DNA of 64,000 bases from an uncultured Lachnospiraceae bacterium. Its GTDB lineage: Bacteria; Bacillota; Clostridia; Lachnospirales; Lachnospiraceae. Each line of letters starts with the position of its first letter. The stretch's first letter is position 1. The DNA lies in NCBI GenBank assembly GCA_949949005.1, contig CATLHM010000006.1, forward strand, positions 113,812-177,811. The letters run 5' to 3'. The notes under the pieces were generated by a model. The model saw only the letters and a program-made list of their open reading frames with translations. It had not been told where the DNA came from and did not search any database. The position numbers were made by a program, and so were the translations under genes. Below, piece by piece: positions 52,271-61,660 of the stretch.

Positions 52271-54841
52271 CTAGCAGGTGGCTCCTCCCACCACATTCTT
52301 TTTCAGAATTTCTTCCCTGTCAATCTTGCTGTTTAAAAGCTTATCCTGCACGTAGCCGAATCCCAGACGGGCGATGGTATCCGCAAACCGCTCTCCTGAA
52401 ATCCCCTCGTCCCGGAAAAACAGGATGGCGCGTTCCGTCACCTCAAGAACCTCTTCCTCCGACGTAAAAATCTTGTCCAGCGGCTGGCCTTCCGCCACCT
52501 TCTTTCCCCAACGGCCTCCGATATATACCCTATAGCCCACCGCGGATTCATTCACGGCTCCGAAAGGACACTTGGAGATACAGCGTCCGCAGTGGTTGCA
52601 GACTGCCGGATCAATCATAACCTTTCCGTCCTCCACCTTTGCCACCTTAATCGGACAGTTATTCGCCACCTGACAATTCTTACAGCCCCGGCATTTAGAA
52701 AGGTCGATCTCCGGCACGCGCTGGCCGATAATGCCAAGGTCGTTTAAGTTGGGCTTCACACAGTTATTCGGACAGCCGCCCACCGCGATCTTAAACTTAT
52801 GAGGCAGAGATACGCCCCGATAACCGGTATAATATAAATCATGGAGCTTTTGGGACAGGTCAAAGGTATCGATCAGACCGTACTGGCAGGTAGTTCCCTT
52901 ACAGGAAACCACAGGGCGAACCTTTGAGCCGGTTCCTCCTGTTTCTAAGCCTGCCTGAGCCAAAAATTCCATCAAATCCTCCAGCTTGTCGTAGGGAACC
53001 CCCTGAATCTCCAGAGTAAGCCTGGTGGTCATGGTGACTTCCCCTGACCCGAAACGCTCTGCGGCTTCCGCGATCTTCTTCTGCTCCTCGGCAGTTATCT
53101 TCCCATTGCGCGTAATCACGCGGACATTAAATACATCGTCATAACGCTTATCTTGCAGACATCCAAGTCCCTTGACCCGTTTGATCTCTTCCGCAGAGAG
53201 CTTTGCTCCATTTCTGGGCACTTTCACCTCGTTGAACGTAACGCCGCCTTCCAGTACCCGTGTATTGGTATATCCCAAAGCTTTCAAACGATTCTGCAAG
53301 AAATAGGCCCTCTTGCCCCTGTTGCAGACGAGCAAAAGCTTTGCTTCCTTTTCCAGTCCCTCTATGGGCTCCGTCACCTTGGAAAAGTCGATCCAGCACG
53401 CTCCTGAGATTCCGGCTGTGCGCTGTACATCCACAATCGTATAGTCCTTTGCGGCTCCGGCCTCATACTCTGCCGGGCTTATGCTCTCCAAAACGCCGTC
53501 AATCTTGTTCTCTAATATGTAGCAGGCTGTCACAAAAGGATGGATTGCCGTGGAAAAAGGCGGTGCATAGGCAAAATCCAAGGTGTCAAAATCATCCAGC
53601 TTCATTTCCTGGGAAATGCCGGTTACGGCAATATCAACCATTTTGTCCACCGCACCGGAGCCTAACACCTGAATGCCAAGGAGTCTGCGGCTTGCGGTTT
53701 CCGCCGTGAGCTTTACCACAAAAGAGGAAGCTCCCGGATAATAATGGGCCTTATCCTCCATCACACAGACAACGGAGGTCGCCTCATATCCTGCTGCCTT
53801 GGCCTGCTCCTGGGTCAACCCTGTCCTGCCTCCGTTTAACGTGGGAAGCAGGCGCACTACGCCTGTTCCAAAGCAGCCGCCATAACCCTTCCCTGCTCCG
53901 TAAAATCCCTTTGCCATAGCCCGGGCGGCTAAATTTGCGGTGGAGCCCATGGCCGACCACTGCCTCTTTCCGGTAAGCGCGTTGACCACCATGGCACAGT
54001 CGCCTGCCGCATAGACGTCCGGAAGGTTGGTCTTTAAATTTTCATCCACCAGGATCGTCCCCTTAAACATTTCCAGCCCGCTGCCCTCCAAAAAGCCTGT
54101 GGCCGGGCGGACGCCAATGGCAAGAATCACCAGATCCGCGGACAAAACGCCGTTATCTATGGTCACCCTTTCCACATGACCCTCTCCTGCGATTCCCTTA
54201 AGAGCCGCAGAGGTCAGAATCCGCATTCCGCTTGCCTTCAACTGTTTTTTGGCATAACCCGCCATCTCCTCGTCAAAGGCATTCGGCATAATCTGAGGCG
54301 CTGCGTCGATTACCGTTACATCCATTTTTAAGGAAAGAAGGTTTTCCGCCACCTCCAAACCAATAAAACCAGCTCCGCATACCACCGCCCTGCGGCAGTT
54401 ATTCTTCTCGGCATAGGCACGGATTGCCACCGCGTCATCCGGTGTACGCACACAAAATACTCCCGCAAGAGAGACCCCTTCCACATCCGGCACAAACGGG
54501 GCCGCTCCCGTGGCTATGATCAGCTTATCATAGGACTCCTCAAACACGTTTCCATCTTCCGGACGGATAGATACCAGCTTTTTCCCGCTGTCAATGCCGA
54601 TAGCCTCGCATCCGGTCTCTACCTGAGCGCCTGTCATACCGGCATATTTTTCCGGCGAATTCACGATCAGCTCTTCTCTGGTGGGAATGTCTCCGCCGAT
54701 ATAATATGGCAGCCCGCAGCCTGCGTAAGAAATATCCCTGCTCTTCGTAAAAATTTTCACCTCTGCCTTCCGGTCAAGGCGTTTTAGCTTTGCCGCCGCT
54801 TTGGTTCCGGCGGCAACGCCGCCCAAGATCACATACTTCAT
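52271..54841 (-). CDS. CoA-disulfide reductase/rhodanese/sulfite-reductase-like fusion protein
   Basis: This 856-residue protein joins four parts. Residues 1-445 are an FAD pyridine-nucleotide disulfide reductase with the CoA-type active Cys42 in SYAGCGLPYY. Residues about 450-545 are a rhodanese domain with Cys506 in LLVCNRGKRA. Residues about 550-705 are a nitrite/sulfite reductase domain with Cys647, 652, 690 and 694 (CKGTTC and GGCPNNC), expected to bind a coupled 4Fe-4S cluster and siroheme. Residues about 711-765 hold two 4Fe-4S ferredoxin motifs. The protein ends in a free Cys. It likely moves persulfide or sulfite sulfur with NAD(P)H electrons. It lies just after the siroheme genes, which would supply its cofactor. 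GGAGGG precedes the ATG. Confidence 0.9.
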   Translation of the reverse strand: MKYVILGGVAAGTKAAAKLKRLDRKAEVKIFTKSRDISYAGCGLPYYIGGDIPTREELIVNSPEKYAGMTGAQVETGCEAIGIDSGKKLVSIRPEDGNVFEESYDKLIIATGAAPFVPDVEGVSLAGVFCVRTPDDAVAIRAYAEKNNCRRAVVCGAGFIGLEVAENLLSLKMDVTVIDAAPQIMPNAFDEEMAGYAKKQLKASGMRILTSAALKGIAGEGHVERVTIDNGVLSADLVILAIGVRPATGFLEGSGLEMFKGTILVDENLKTNLPDVYAAGDCAMVVNALTGKRQWSAMGSTANLAARAMAKGFYGAGKGYGGCFGTGVVRLLPTLNGGRTGLTQEQAKAAGYEATSVVCVMEDKAHYYPGASSFVVKLTAETASRRLLGIQVLGSGAVDKMVDIAVTGISQEMKLDDFDTLDFAYAPPFSTAIHPFVTACYILENKIDGVLESISPAEYEAGAAKDYTIVDVQRTAGISGACWIDFSKVTEPIEGLEKEAKLLLVCNRGKRAYFLQNRLKALGYTNTRVLEGGVTFNEVKVPRNGAKLSAEEIKRVKGLGCLQDKRYDDVFNVRVITRNGKITAEEQKKIAEAAERFGSGEVTMTTRLTLEIQGVPYDKLEDLMEFLAQAGLETGGTGSKVRPVVSCKGTTCQYGLIDTFDLSQKLHDLYYTGYRGVSLPHKFKIAVGGCPNNCVKPNLNDLGIIGQRVPEIDLSKCRGCKNCQVANNCPIKVAKVEDGKVMIDPAVCNHCGRCISKCPFGAVNESAVGYRVYIGGRWGKKVAEGQPLDKIFTSEEEVLEVTERAILFFRDEGISGERFADTIARLGFGYVQDKLLNSKIDREEILKKNVVGGATC

Positions 54842-54936
54842 TTTTTGCCCTCCTGTCTTTCCAATACCTTTTTTCCAAAATACCTTTCTTCTATCATATC
54901 ATTCTTCTAGTACAAGTCAATATAACTGTTCTGACG

Positions 54937-56193
54937 TCAGATCCCCGCAATCGCATCCTCCGTCCTCCCAATATCCTCATCCGTATGTGCCGCAGAGACG
55001 AACATGGCCTCGAACTGGCTGGGAGCCACATAGATTCCCGCCTTTAGCATACCTGCAAAATAATCCGCAAACTTCTTCGTGTCGCAGGTAAGGGCTGAGG
55101 CGTAATCCGTCACCGGCCGGTCGGTAAAAAACGCCGACAAAAGGGAACCTGCCCGGTTTACCTGCCATCCTTTTTTGCGAAAGGCCTCCTCCAGCCTCCG
55201 GGCGCTTTGGTCGATACGATCATAAATCTCCGGATGGTTCCTAAGCTGCGTCAGGGTTTGAATCCCTGCCGTAACCGCTACAGGATTTCCCGAAAGAGTT
55301 CCCGCCTGGTAGACCCCGCCTTCCGGGGCCAGCACTCTCATGATCTCCTCCGCCCCGCCGTAGGCGGCAAGGGGCATTCCCCCTCCCACAATCTTTCCCA
55401 GAGTCACCAGATCCGGTTTGATATGAAAAAGGTCGCAGGCTCCTCCATAGCAGAGACGAAATCCGGTGATCACCTCGTCAAAAATAAGCAGCGCTCCATT
55501 TTTCCTTGTAATGTCCCGCAGAAACTCCAGGAATCCTTCCCCAGGCAAGACAACTCCCATATTGGCCGCCACCGGCTCCACAATCACTGCCGCAATATCT
55601 TCCTTTTCCGCCGCAAAAAGCCGCTCGACGCTCTCCCTGTCATTGTATTCCGCCGTAAGGGTATAGGCCGCATACCCCTTAGGCACGCCGGCGCTGTCCG
55701 GCACCGACTCTGTCATCAGGCCGCTTCCCGCCTTTACCAGAAGTCCGTCACTGTGTCCATGATAATTTCCGGTAAACTTAACAACCTTATTTTTGCCCGT
55801 ATATCCCCTGGCCACCCGAATCGCGCTCATGACCGCCTCTGTGCCGCTGGAAACCAGCCGCACCTGCTCTATGGCGCAAATCCCTTCCACGATGAGCCTG
55901 GCAAGCTCTGTCTCCAATTCCGTGGGCGCTCCGAAAGACAGACCTTTATCACACACGTCCTTCACCGCCCGGATCACAGGTTCCGGGCTATGCCCCAGAA
56001 TACCGGGCCCCCAGGAACAGACATAGTCGATGAACACATTCCCGTCAATATCGTATATTTTCGAACCGCGAGCCCGTTCTATAAAAAGGGGACTGCGCCC
56101 TACCGCCCGAAAGGCTCTCACCGGAGAGTTGACTCCCCCGGGAATGTACTTTTTTGCTTCCTCAAAACACGCTGTAGATTTTTCTGTTTTCAT
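54937..56193 (-). CDS. hemL: Glutamate-1-semialdehyde 2,1-aminomutase
   Basis: This 418-residue PLP enzyme converts glutamate-1-semialdehyde to 5-aminolevulinate. PLP-binding Lys267 lies in TLGKIVGGGMPLAAYGG, the Asp contact is in LLIFDEVITGFRL, and SSGTEAVMSAIRVARGYTG binds phosphate. It is the second step of the C5 pathway, after HemA. It lies 55 bp downstream of hemB in the operon. Confidence 0.96.
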   Translation of the reverse strand: MKTEKSTACFEEAKKYIPGGVNSPVRAFRAVGRSPLFIERARGSKIYDIDGNVFIDYVCSWGPGILGHSPEPVIRAVKDVCDKGLSFGAPTELETELARLIVEGICAIEQVRLVSSGTEAVMSAIRVARGYTGKNKVVKFTGNYHGHSDGLLVKAGSGLMTESVPDSAGVPKGYAAYTLTAEYNDRESVERLFAAEKEDIAAVIVEPVAANMGVVLPGEGFLEFLRDITRKNGALLIFDEVITGFRLCYGGACDLFHIKPDLVTLGKIVGGGMPLAAYGGAEEIMRVLAPEGGVYQAGTLSGNPVAVTAGIQTLTQLRNHPEIYDRIDQSARRLEEAFRKKGWQVNRAGSLLSAFFTDRPVTDYASALTCDTKKFADYFAGMLKAGIYVAPSQFEAMFVSAAHTDEDIGRTEDAIAGI

Positions 56194-56248
56194 TTACACG
56201 CACCTATCCCCTCGCCGCGGCTGTCTCTTACGCAACAGCCACTGGTAC

Positions 56249-57214
56249 TTACCCTTCCGATAACCATCCCGCCACATCCAGGGCATGGTAGGTGATAATC
56301 CGGTCTGCCCCTGCCCGCTTCATTGCGATCATGTTTTCCATAACGATCCGTTTTTCCTCTATCCACCCCATCCGGGCCGCCGCCTTGACCATGGAATACT
56401 CTCCACTGACATTATAGGCTATGACAGGCACAGCAAACCTATCCCTGGCCATCTTTAAAATATCCAGATAGGCCAGCGCCGGTTTCACGATCAGCATATC
56501 CGCCCCTTCTTCCAGGTCATCCTCCATCTCCTGCCTGGCCTGCCTTGCATCTGCCGGATCCATCTGATAAGAACGTCTGTCGCCAAACAAAGGCGCGGAC
56601 TCGGCGGCATCCCGGAAAGGCCCATAGTATCCGGAGGCATACTTGGCGCTGTAGCTCAAAACCGGCACGTTTTTGTGCCCCTCTTCGTCCAGTGCTTTAC
56701 GGATCGCCGCCACCCGTCCGTCCATCATGTCGGAAGGGGCAACAATATCGGCTCCCGCGTCAGCATTGGTCACAGCCGCCCTGGCTAAAAGCGGCAGCGT
56801 TTCGTCGTTTAAGACCTGTCCATCCTCCACCAGCCCACAGTGTCCATGGGAAGTATATTCGCACAGACAGATATCCGCGATCACCAAAAGCGAGGGCATC
56901 TTTTCCTTGATAAAGCGGATCGCCCTCTGCGTGATTCCCTCCGGTTCATAAGCGCCACTTCCTCTCTCGTCCTTATGGCCGGGAATTCCAAACAGGAGAA
57001 TGGCCGGGATCCCCAGACTCTTTATCCGGGCCAAAATCTCATCCAGCCGGTCAATGGAATAGCGGAAAACTCCCGGCATGGAGGGAACCGGTTCCCGGAT
57101 GTCCCTCCCCTCCTGCACAAAAACAGGATAGATCAAATCTTTCCTTCCAATCCTTGTCTCCCGCACAAAACTCCGCATCTCTTCCGTCTGCCGTAATCTT
57201 CGAAACCGTCTCAT
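56249..57214 (-). CDS. hemB: Delta-aminolevulinic acid dehydratase (porphobilinogen synthase)
   Basis: This 321-residue enzyme condenses two 5-aminolevulinates to porphobilinogen. Zinc-binding Cys116, 118 and 126 are present ([11 protein letters not shown]), so it is the zinc-dependent type. Schiff-base Lys191 ([12 protein letters not shown]) and Lys244 ([11 protein letters not shown]) are conserved. Its ribosome site GGGAG belongs to the flank of an intergenic Z repeat (57229-57265), which also ends the upstream gene. Confidence 0.96.
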   Translation of the reverse strand: MRRFRRLRQTEEMRSFVRETRIGRKDLIYPVFVQEGRDIREPVPSMPGVFRYSIDRLDEILARIKSLGIPAILLFGIPGHKDERGSGAYEPEGITQRAIRFIKEKMPSLLVIADICLCEYTSHGHCGLVEDGQVLNDETLPLLARAAVTNADAGADIVAPSDMMDGRVAAIRKALDEEGHKNVPVLSYSAKYASGYYGPFRDAAESAPLFGDRRSYQMDPADARQARQEMEDDLEEGADMLIVKPALAYLDILKMARDRFAVPVIAYNVSGEYSMVKAAARMGWIEEKRIVMENMIAMKRAGADRIITYHALDVAGWLSEG

Positions 57215-57228
57215 CTCGTTCTAGCTCC

Positions 57229-57265
57229 CATCTGCCCGCTTCAGCGGGCGTACAAATCAGGATAT
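57229..57265 (-). repeat. Z module hairpin at the cobA-hemD/hemB junction
   Basis: A 6-bp GC stem with a short loop is flanked by the conserved CATCTGC and GTACAAATCAGGATAT. It matches 18268-18305 closely. It encodes the last residues and stop of cobA-hemD and runs into the GGGAG ribosome site of hemB. Confidence 0.8.
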
Positions 57266-58767
57266 CCACCTTTCTTTCGATCCTGTATTATTGCTGCGGC
57301 GATACCCTCCACCGTATACTGCCGGGGAATCAGGCAGCTCTCCTCCCCGTCCTTTTCCTCCCCGGAAGGGCTCTTCCCTGGTCTCACCTTTTCAAAGGCC
57401 TTTGCCGTCTGCGGCCCGATACACACCGGTCTTGTCCGATCTGACAAATCTCCCTTTCTGAAAAAAGCCTCCACACCCCGGGCGCTGCCAAATACAATAT
57501 AATCCGTCTCCACCAGAGCGCCCTCTATCCTCTCCCCTATGGCTTCCGTGTGATAGATGGCAACATCCTCAAAGGAAATTCCTCCTGGCCCCCCAGCCTT
57601 TTCAAGCTCTGCCGTCAACGCCCCGGCCCCCTCCCTGGCCCGGAGGATCAGCGCCCTCTCCCCGGCCAAAAGTCTGGAAGCAAGCCCTTCACCCAGTTTG
57701 CTGGCGGTAAAAAGGTCAGGCTGAAAATCCGCATAAATTCCATATTCTGAAAGCTTCGCCGCCGTCCCCGGCCCGATACAGGCAAACCGAAAGGGAGCCA
57801 AGCGGCGCAGGTCTGTCTTTTTCCGAAACAAATCACGAAAAAAGATTTCCACCCCGTTGGCACTGGTAAAAACCAGCCAGTCAAAGCCTGTAAGAGAATC
57901 GGGAATGTTTTCCGGCTCCGGAACCACCCGCAGACAGGGCAGACCCGTAGCCTGGGCCCCGAGTCCGCCAAAAAGGCGCACCGCTTTTTTTACAAAAGCC
58001 TCCGTTCCCGTCACCGTCACCGATACCCCGTCCAGTTCCCTCCGAAGGGTCTGGGCCAGCTTAAGAGCGGCCACCTCCCCCACCACCAGCACCGCAGGAG
58101 TCCTGGCCTGCGCCGCTTTCCCGGCAATATCGGAAAGCCTGCCGTCTATCCGCTTCTCATCGGCGTCATACCCCTTTGAGAGAATGGCGGCAGGGGTATC
58201 CGGCCCTTTTCCAGCGGCCATCAGGGCCTGGGTGATTTCCCCGATCCTGCCAAGCCCCATCAAAAAGACGAGGGTGCCGTCCAGAGCTGCCAGAGCCTTG
58301 TAATTTTCTTCTTCTCCTGAAGCGGAATGGCCTGTGACGATGGTTACGGAACGCGCCATCCCCCGATGGGTGACCGGAATCCCCCCGTGGCCCGGCACTG
58401 CAACCGCGGAGGTCACCCCCGGAATCACCTCATAGGCAATCCCCTTTTTTTGCAGGTACAGAATCTCTTCCCCGCCCCGGCCGAATACAAAACTGTCCCC
58501 GCCCTTCAGACGAACTACCTGTTTACCCTCCCTGACCTTAAGGGCCAGCAGCACATGAATCTCCTCCTGGCTGTGGCTGTGCTTTCCCATGCGCTTTCCC
58601 ACATAGATCCGTTCACACTCCGGCCTTGTCTCCAGGAGAAGATTCTTGTCAATCAGATCATCGTACACCACCACATCGGCCTGTTGCAGGGCGCAAAGCC
58701 CCTTTACCGTAATCAGATCCCTTCCGCAGCCCGCTCCCACTAAGGTTACCGCACCTGTTCTTTCCAT
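57241..58767 (-). CDS. cobA-hemD: Uroporphyrinogen-III C-methyltransferase/uroporphyrinogen-III synthase fusion
   Basis: This 508-residue bifunctional enzyme makes uroporphyrinogen III and methylates it to precorrin-2. Residues 1-240 are CobA (VTLVGAGCGRDLITVKG, VRLKGGDSFVFGRGGEE, PGVTSAVAVPGHGGIPVTHRG). Two usually conserved Pro residues in the first two motifs are replaced by Cys and Ser. Residues about 250-495 are HemD (WLVFTSANGVEIFF, IYHTEAIGERIEGAL). The final PDLYAR is encoded by the Z repeat, which also supplies the stop. Such CobA-HemD fusions are common in Clostridia. Confidence 0.94.
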   Translation of the reverse strand: MERTGAVTLVGAGCGRDLITVKGLCALQQADVVVYDDLIDKNLLLETRPECERIYVGKRMGKHSHSQEEIHVLLALKVREGKQVVRLKGGDSFVFGRGGEEILYLQKKGIAYEVIPGVTSAVAVPGHGGIPVTHRGMARSVTIVTGHSASGEEENYKALAALDGTLVFLMGLGRIGEITQALMAAGKGPDTPAAILSKGYDADEKRIDGRLSDIAGKAAQARTPAVLVVGEVAALKLAQTLRRELDGVSVTVTGTEAFVKKAVRLFGGLGAQATGLPCLRVVPEPENIPDSLTGFDWLVFTSANGVEIFFRDLFRKKTDLRRLAPFRFACIGPGTAAKLSEYGIYADFQPDLFTASKLGEGLASRLLAGERALILRAREGAGALTAELEKAGGPGGISFEDVAIYHTEAIGERIEGALVETDYIVFGSARGVEAFFRKGDLSDRTRPVCIGPQTAKAFEKVRPGKSPSGEEKDGEESCLIPRQYTVEGIAAAIIQDRKKGGYPDLYAR

Positions 58768-58835
58768 ACTCAGCCTCTCTCCTGTCCGTTGCCATCAGCT
58801 TTCCGGCCTAAGCTCTCCATTCCGAGCTCTCTTCC

Positions 58836-60551
58836 CTAAGCTTTCCGGCCTGAACTCTCTGCTCTAAGCTCTCCGGCAATTTCTGCGCAAAGTCTCTGAT
58901 AATCGTCGGCCTCTCCCATCCGCTGGGCCTGTCTGTCTCCAAGCAGCGCCCGGATGGTAATCCTGTCCCCTTCCATCTTTGCCCAGGCGCCCACAGGGTC
59001 TGTGCATTCCGCTTCCAAAAGCGACAGCATACAGCGCTCCGCCCTAAACCTGCAAGCGCTGTCCGGATCGGAGATCTCTTCCAGAACCGCTCTCCTTGCC
59101 TCGTCCTCCTCCCGGCATTGTACGGCCAGAATCCCCTGGCAGGCCGCAGGCAAAAATTCCTGTGCGGAAAAAATCCTCACCGCAAACTCGGACAAGTCCG
59201 TATGCAGGCGGTCCAGCCCTGCCTTTGCAAGAAAAATCCCATCATACTCTCCTTCTCTGAGCTTTTTCAAGCGGGTGTCCACATTTCCCCGGATGGGAAC
59301 GGCGGCAGCCTGTGGAAGCAGCCTTTTCATCTGTATAATCCTGCGGGGACTGCCCGTGCCGATTCTGGCCCCCTCGAAAAGCTCCTCCCCTTTTCTGGTG
59401 ATCAGGCAATCCCTCTCATCCCCGGCCTTCGGAATCCCTGCAATGAGGGTTCCCGGTGCCAGAGCATAGGGCAAATCCTTGCCGGAATGAACGGCAATGT
59501 CCGCCCTGCCGGAGACCACCTCTCTTTCCACTTCCCTTACGAACAGCCCTTTGCCGCCGATCTCACTAAGCGGACGGACACGGTCTTTATCTCCTCTGGT
59601 AGATACCACCCGAATCTCCGTATCTATGCCCTTCTCTTTCAATAACCGCCGGACAATCTCTGTCTGGGCCAGCGCAAGGGCGCTTCCCCTTGTGGCGATT
59701 ACCCAGTTTCTTGCTCTTTCTTCCTCCATGATGGCTTCTATCTCCTCATCCCCTGCCCGGTTTTCCGTTTCCAGGAGCCTGATCAGCGCCCGCCGGTTTG
59801 CCCTTTTTTTGGCCTCCATGGAAGGGCTGGGTTTCCAGCTTTGGCGAAATCCCTCCAGACGCTCTAAAATCTCCTCCGTTTCCCGGGGCAAAAGCGCCTC
59901 CATCCGCTCCCGGAGAAGCCTTGAGGCCGAGGGCGAGCTGCCGCCGGTGGTGATTCCCACCGTAAGAGACCCCCTTTTGATCACACTGGGAAAAAAGAAA
60001 GTGCATAAGGCAGGCTCATCCACCACATTCACCGGGATCCCCTTCTTTTGGCAGGCGGCTGCCACTGCCTCGTTTACCTCCCGGTCGTCGGTGGCCGCAA
60101 TCACATAGTCCCCAAGAAGCACATCCTCCCGGGCGATCTCTTTTTCCAAAATACAAATGCCCCCGGCCGTATGTACCTCTTCCCGCAGCCTCTGCCGCTC
60201 CCTCTCTCCCATGTCCCGGGAAACCGGTTCTCCCAGAACAGCGTCGGCTCCCGTATCCATGTAAATCGGTTCCCCCAAAGCGGCTTCCGCCCCTGTATCC
60301 ACGCAAATCGGTTCCTCTGGAACGGCGTCGGCTCCCGTATCCACGCAAATCGGTTCCCCCAAAGCGGCTTCCGCTCCTGTATCCAGACAAAAGGTCAGAC
60401 GCTTTCCTTCCATGGAAGTTTGGGGCGCAATCACCAAAACATCCGCGCCAAAACCAAGCAGCACCCGGGCCTTTCGCTCCGCAACCCTTCCACCGCCTGC
60501 AATCAAAAATATTTTTCCTTCAATATCCTCAAAAAAGGGAAATAAATTCAT
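58836..60551 (-). CDS. hemC: Precorrin-2 dehydrogenase (SirC-like)/hydroxymethylbilane synthase fusion
   Basis: This 571-residue fusion joins two steps of siroheme synthesis. Residues 1-260 are a SirC/CysG-like NAD domain (IFLIAGGGRVAERKARVLL, DYVIAATDDREVN) that oxidises precorrin-2. Residues about 283-571 are hydroxymethylbilane synthase (NWVIATRGSALALAQ, HSGKDLPYAL, cofactor-binding Cys479 in LAVQCREED). Residues 57-112 are four in-frame copies of a 14-residue unit (DTGAEAALGEPICV-like), an insertion in the loop after the Rossmann start. The start overlaps the hemA stop by ATGA. Confidence 0.93.
   Translation of the reverse strand: MNLFPFFEDIEGKIFLIAGGGRVAERKARVLLGFGADVLVIAPQTSMEGKRLTFCLDTGAEAALGEPICVDTGADAVPEEPICVDTGAEAALGEPIYMDTGADAVLGEPVSRDMGERERQRLREEVHTAGGICILEKEIAREDVLLGDYVIAATDDREVNEAVAAACQKKGIPVNVVDEPALCTFFFPSVIKRGSLTVGITTGGSSPSASRLLRERMEALLPRETEEILERLEGFRQSWKPSPSMEAKKRANRRALIRLLETENRAGDEEIEAIMEEERARNWVIATRGSALALAQTEIVRRLLKEKGIDTEIRVVSTRGDKDRVRPLSEIGGKGLFVREVEREVVSGRADIAVHSGKDLPYALAPGTLIAGIPKAGDERDCLITRKGEELFEGARIGTGSPRRIIQMKRLLPQAAAVPIRGNVDTRLKKLREGEYDGIFLAKAGLDRLHTDLSEFAVRIFSAQEFLPAACQGILAVQCREEDEARRAVLEEISDPDSACRFRAERCMLSLLEAECTDPVGAWAKMEGDRITIRALLGDRQAQRMGEADDYQRLCAEIAGELRAESSGRKA
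60216..60383 (-). repeat. In-frame 42-bp tandem repeat (4 copies) inside sirC-hemC
   Basis: Four units of exactly 42 bp (60216-60257, 60258-60299, 60300-60341, 60342-60383) encode 14-residue repeats. Units 1 and 3 match at 39 of 42 bases, and units 2 and 4 also resemble each other more than their neighbours. That implies an 84-bp pair that was duplicated. The reading frame is kept. Confidence 0.92.
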
Positions 60552-61660
60552 TCCTGTCCCATCCGCAGCAGCACGCCCAAAAAGCTTGCAAGCTCCTCCC
60601 CATTCGCTATTTTCCGGTACCGATAGATAAACTGCTCCATATCCTTCGGCAGCTTTTCCTTTATCCGGGGAAGCTCCGGGAAAAATTCATGGAAGGCAAT
60701 TTCCTTGCGAAGCTCGTCTATTCCTTCCGAAAGAATCCCCTCCGCTGTCTCTAGCTCACTCTTTTTAATCTCATTATTTTTTTCGGCAATTTTCTCAAAA
60801 TCGTCTATTTTAAGCAAAACACTGCCCTGCAGCCCCAGCACGCAATCGTCAATATCCCTGGGAACTGCAAGATCCACAAAAAGTCTTTTTCTGGGCTTTA
60901 CTCTGTTTTTCTCCAGCATGGCCCTTGTGACCGTATAATGGGGGCTGGAAGTGGCGCTTATGATAATATCAGCCTCCTGCATATAGAGATACCTGTCTGC
61001 AAAAGGCACGATCTTCACCCCCTCTGCCAGAGAATGGCTCTCCCTTACGGTGGCCGTGATCTCACAGTCCCCGTAGGAGAGCAGATTTTTTATCACCTTT
61101 CTCCCGGTATCCCCGCTGCCCCCCATCAGCAGAACTCTTTTCTTCCCCTCCAAAAACCTGTGGCACTGAGCCGCCGCAAGGGTTGCTATGCTGACGGAGC
61201 TTTTGGACAAAAGCGTCTGTGTCTTAACCCTTTTTGCCGCTTCCAAAGCCGCCTGAAAGACAGTGTTGAAATAAAATCCGGTAAAGCCCCCGTCCTTGGC
61301 GCTCAAATAAGCCCTTCTGAGCTGCCCTAAAATTTCGTCTTCTCCTATGACCATGGAATCCATGCCGCTTGCCACATGAAAAAGATGGCGGATGGCCGCC
61401 TCCCCCTGCTTGATGAGAATGCAGCCTTTCAGCTCCGAAACATCCGTTTTCGTCTCCCCGGAAAGGAGGGTTAAGGCCTGCCCGTAATCGCCCTTTCCAT
61501 ACAGCTCGCAGCGGTTACAGGTGGAGAGATACACGCTCTCCCCAATCCCCGCCTCCTTACAGGCACCCTGAAGCCTGCTGGCCTGACAGGGCGTCAGGGC
61601 CATTTTTTCCCGGAAGCCTGCCTTTGCATTTTTGTAATTAGTGGAAATGACAAATATCAT
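60548..61660 (-). CDS. hemA: Glutamyl-tRNA reductase
   Basis: This 370-residue enzyme reduces glutamyl-tRNA to glutamate-1-semialdehyde, the entry to the C5 tetrapyrrole path. Catalytic Cys48 lies in YLSTCNRCELYG, and GMDSMVIGEDEILGQL is the family signature. The NADPH domain begins at VLLMGGSGDTGRKVI. It is somewhat shorter than E. coli HemA (about 418) because the C-terminal dimerisation domain is trimmed. It is the first gene of the siroheme operon and overlaps sirC-hemC by 4 bp. Confidence 0.95.
   Translation of the reverse strand: MIFVISTNYKNAKAGFREKMALTPCQASRLQGACKEAGIGESVYLSTCNRCELYGKGDYGQALTLLSGETKTDVSELKGCILIKQGEAAIRHLFHVASGMDSMVIGEDEILGQLRRAYLSAKDGGFTGFYFNTVFQAALEAAKRVKTQTLLSKSSVSIATLAAAQCHRFLEGKKRVLLMGGSGDTGRKVIKNLLSYGDCEITATVRESHSLAEGVKIVPFADRYLYMQEADIIISATSSPHYTVTRAMLEKNRVKPRKRLFVDLAVPRDIDDCVLGLQGSVLLKIDDFEKIAEKNNEIKKSELETAEGILSEGIDELRKEIAFHEFFPELPRIKEKLPKDMEQFIYRYRKIANGEELASFLGVLLRMGQE

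Noticed and set aside
60216..60383. Possible CRISPR array (regular 42-bp period)
   Set aside because: The units are head-to-tail without spacers, lie in frame in a coding gene and have no cas genes nearby.
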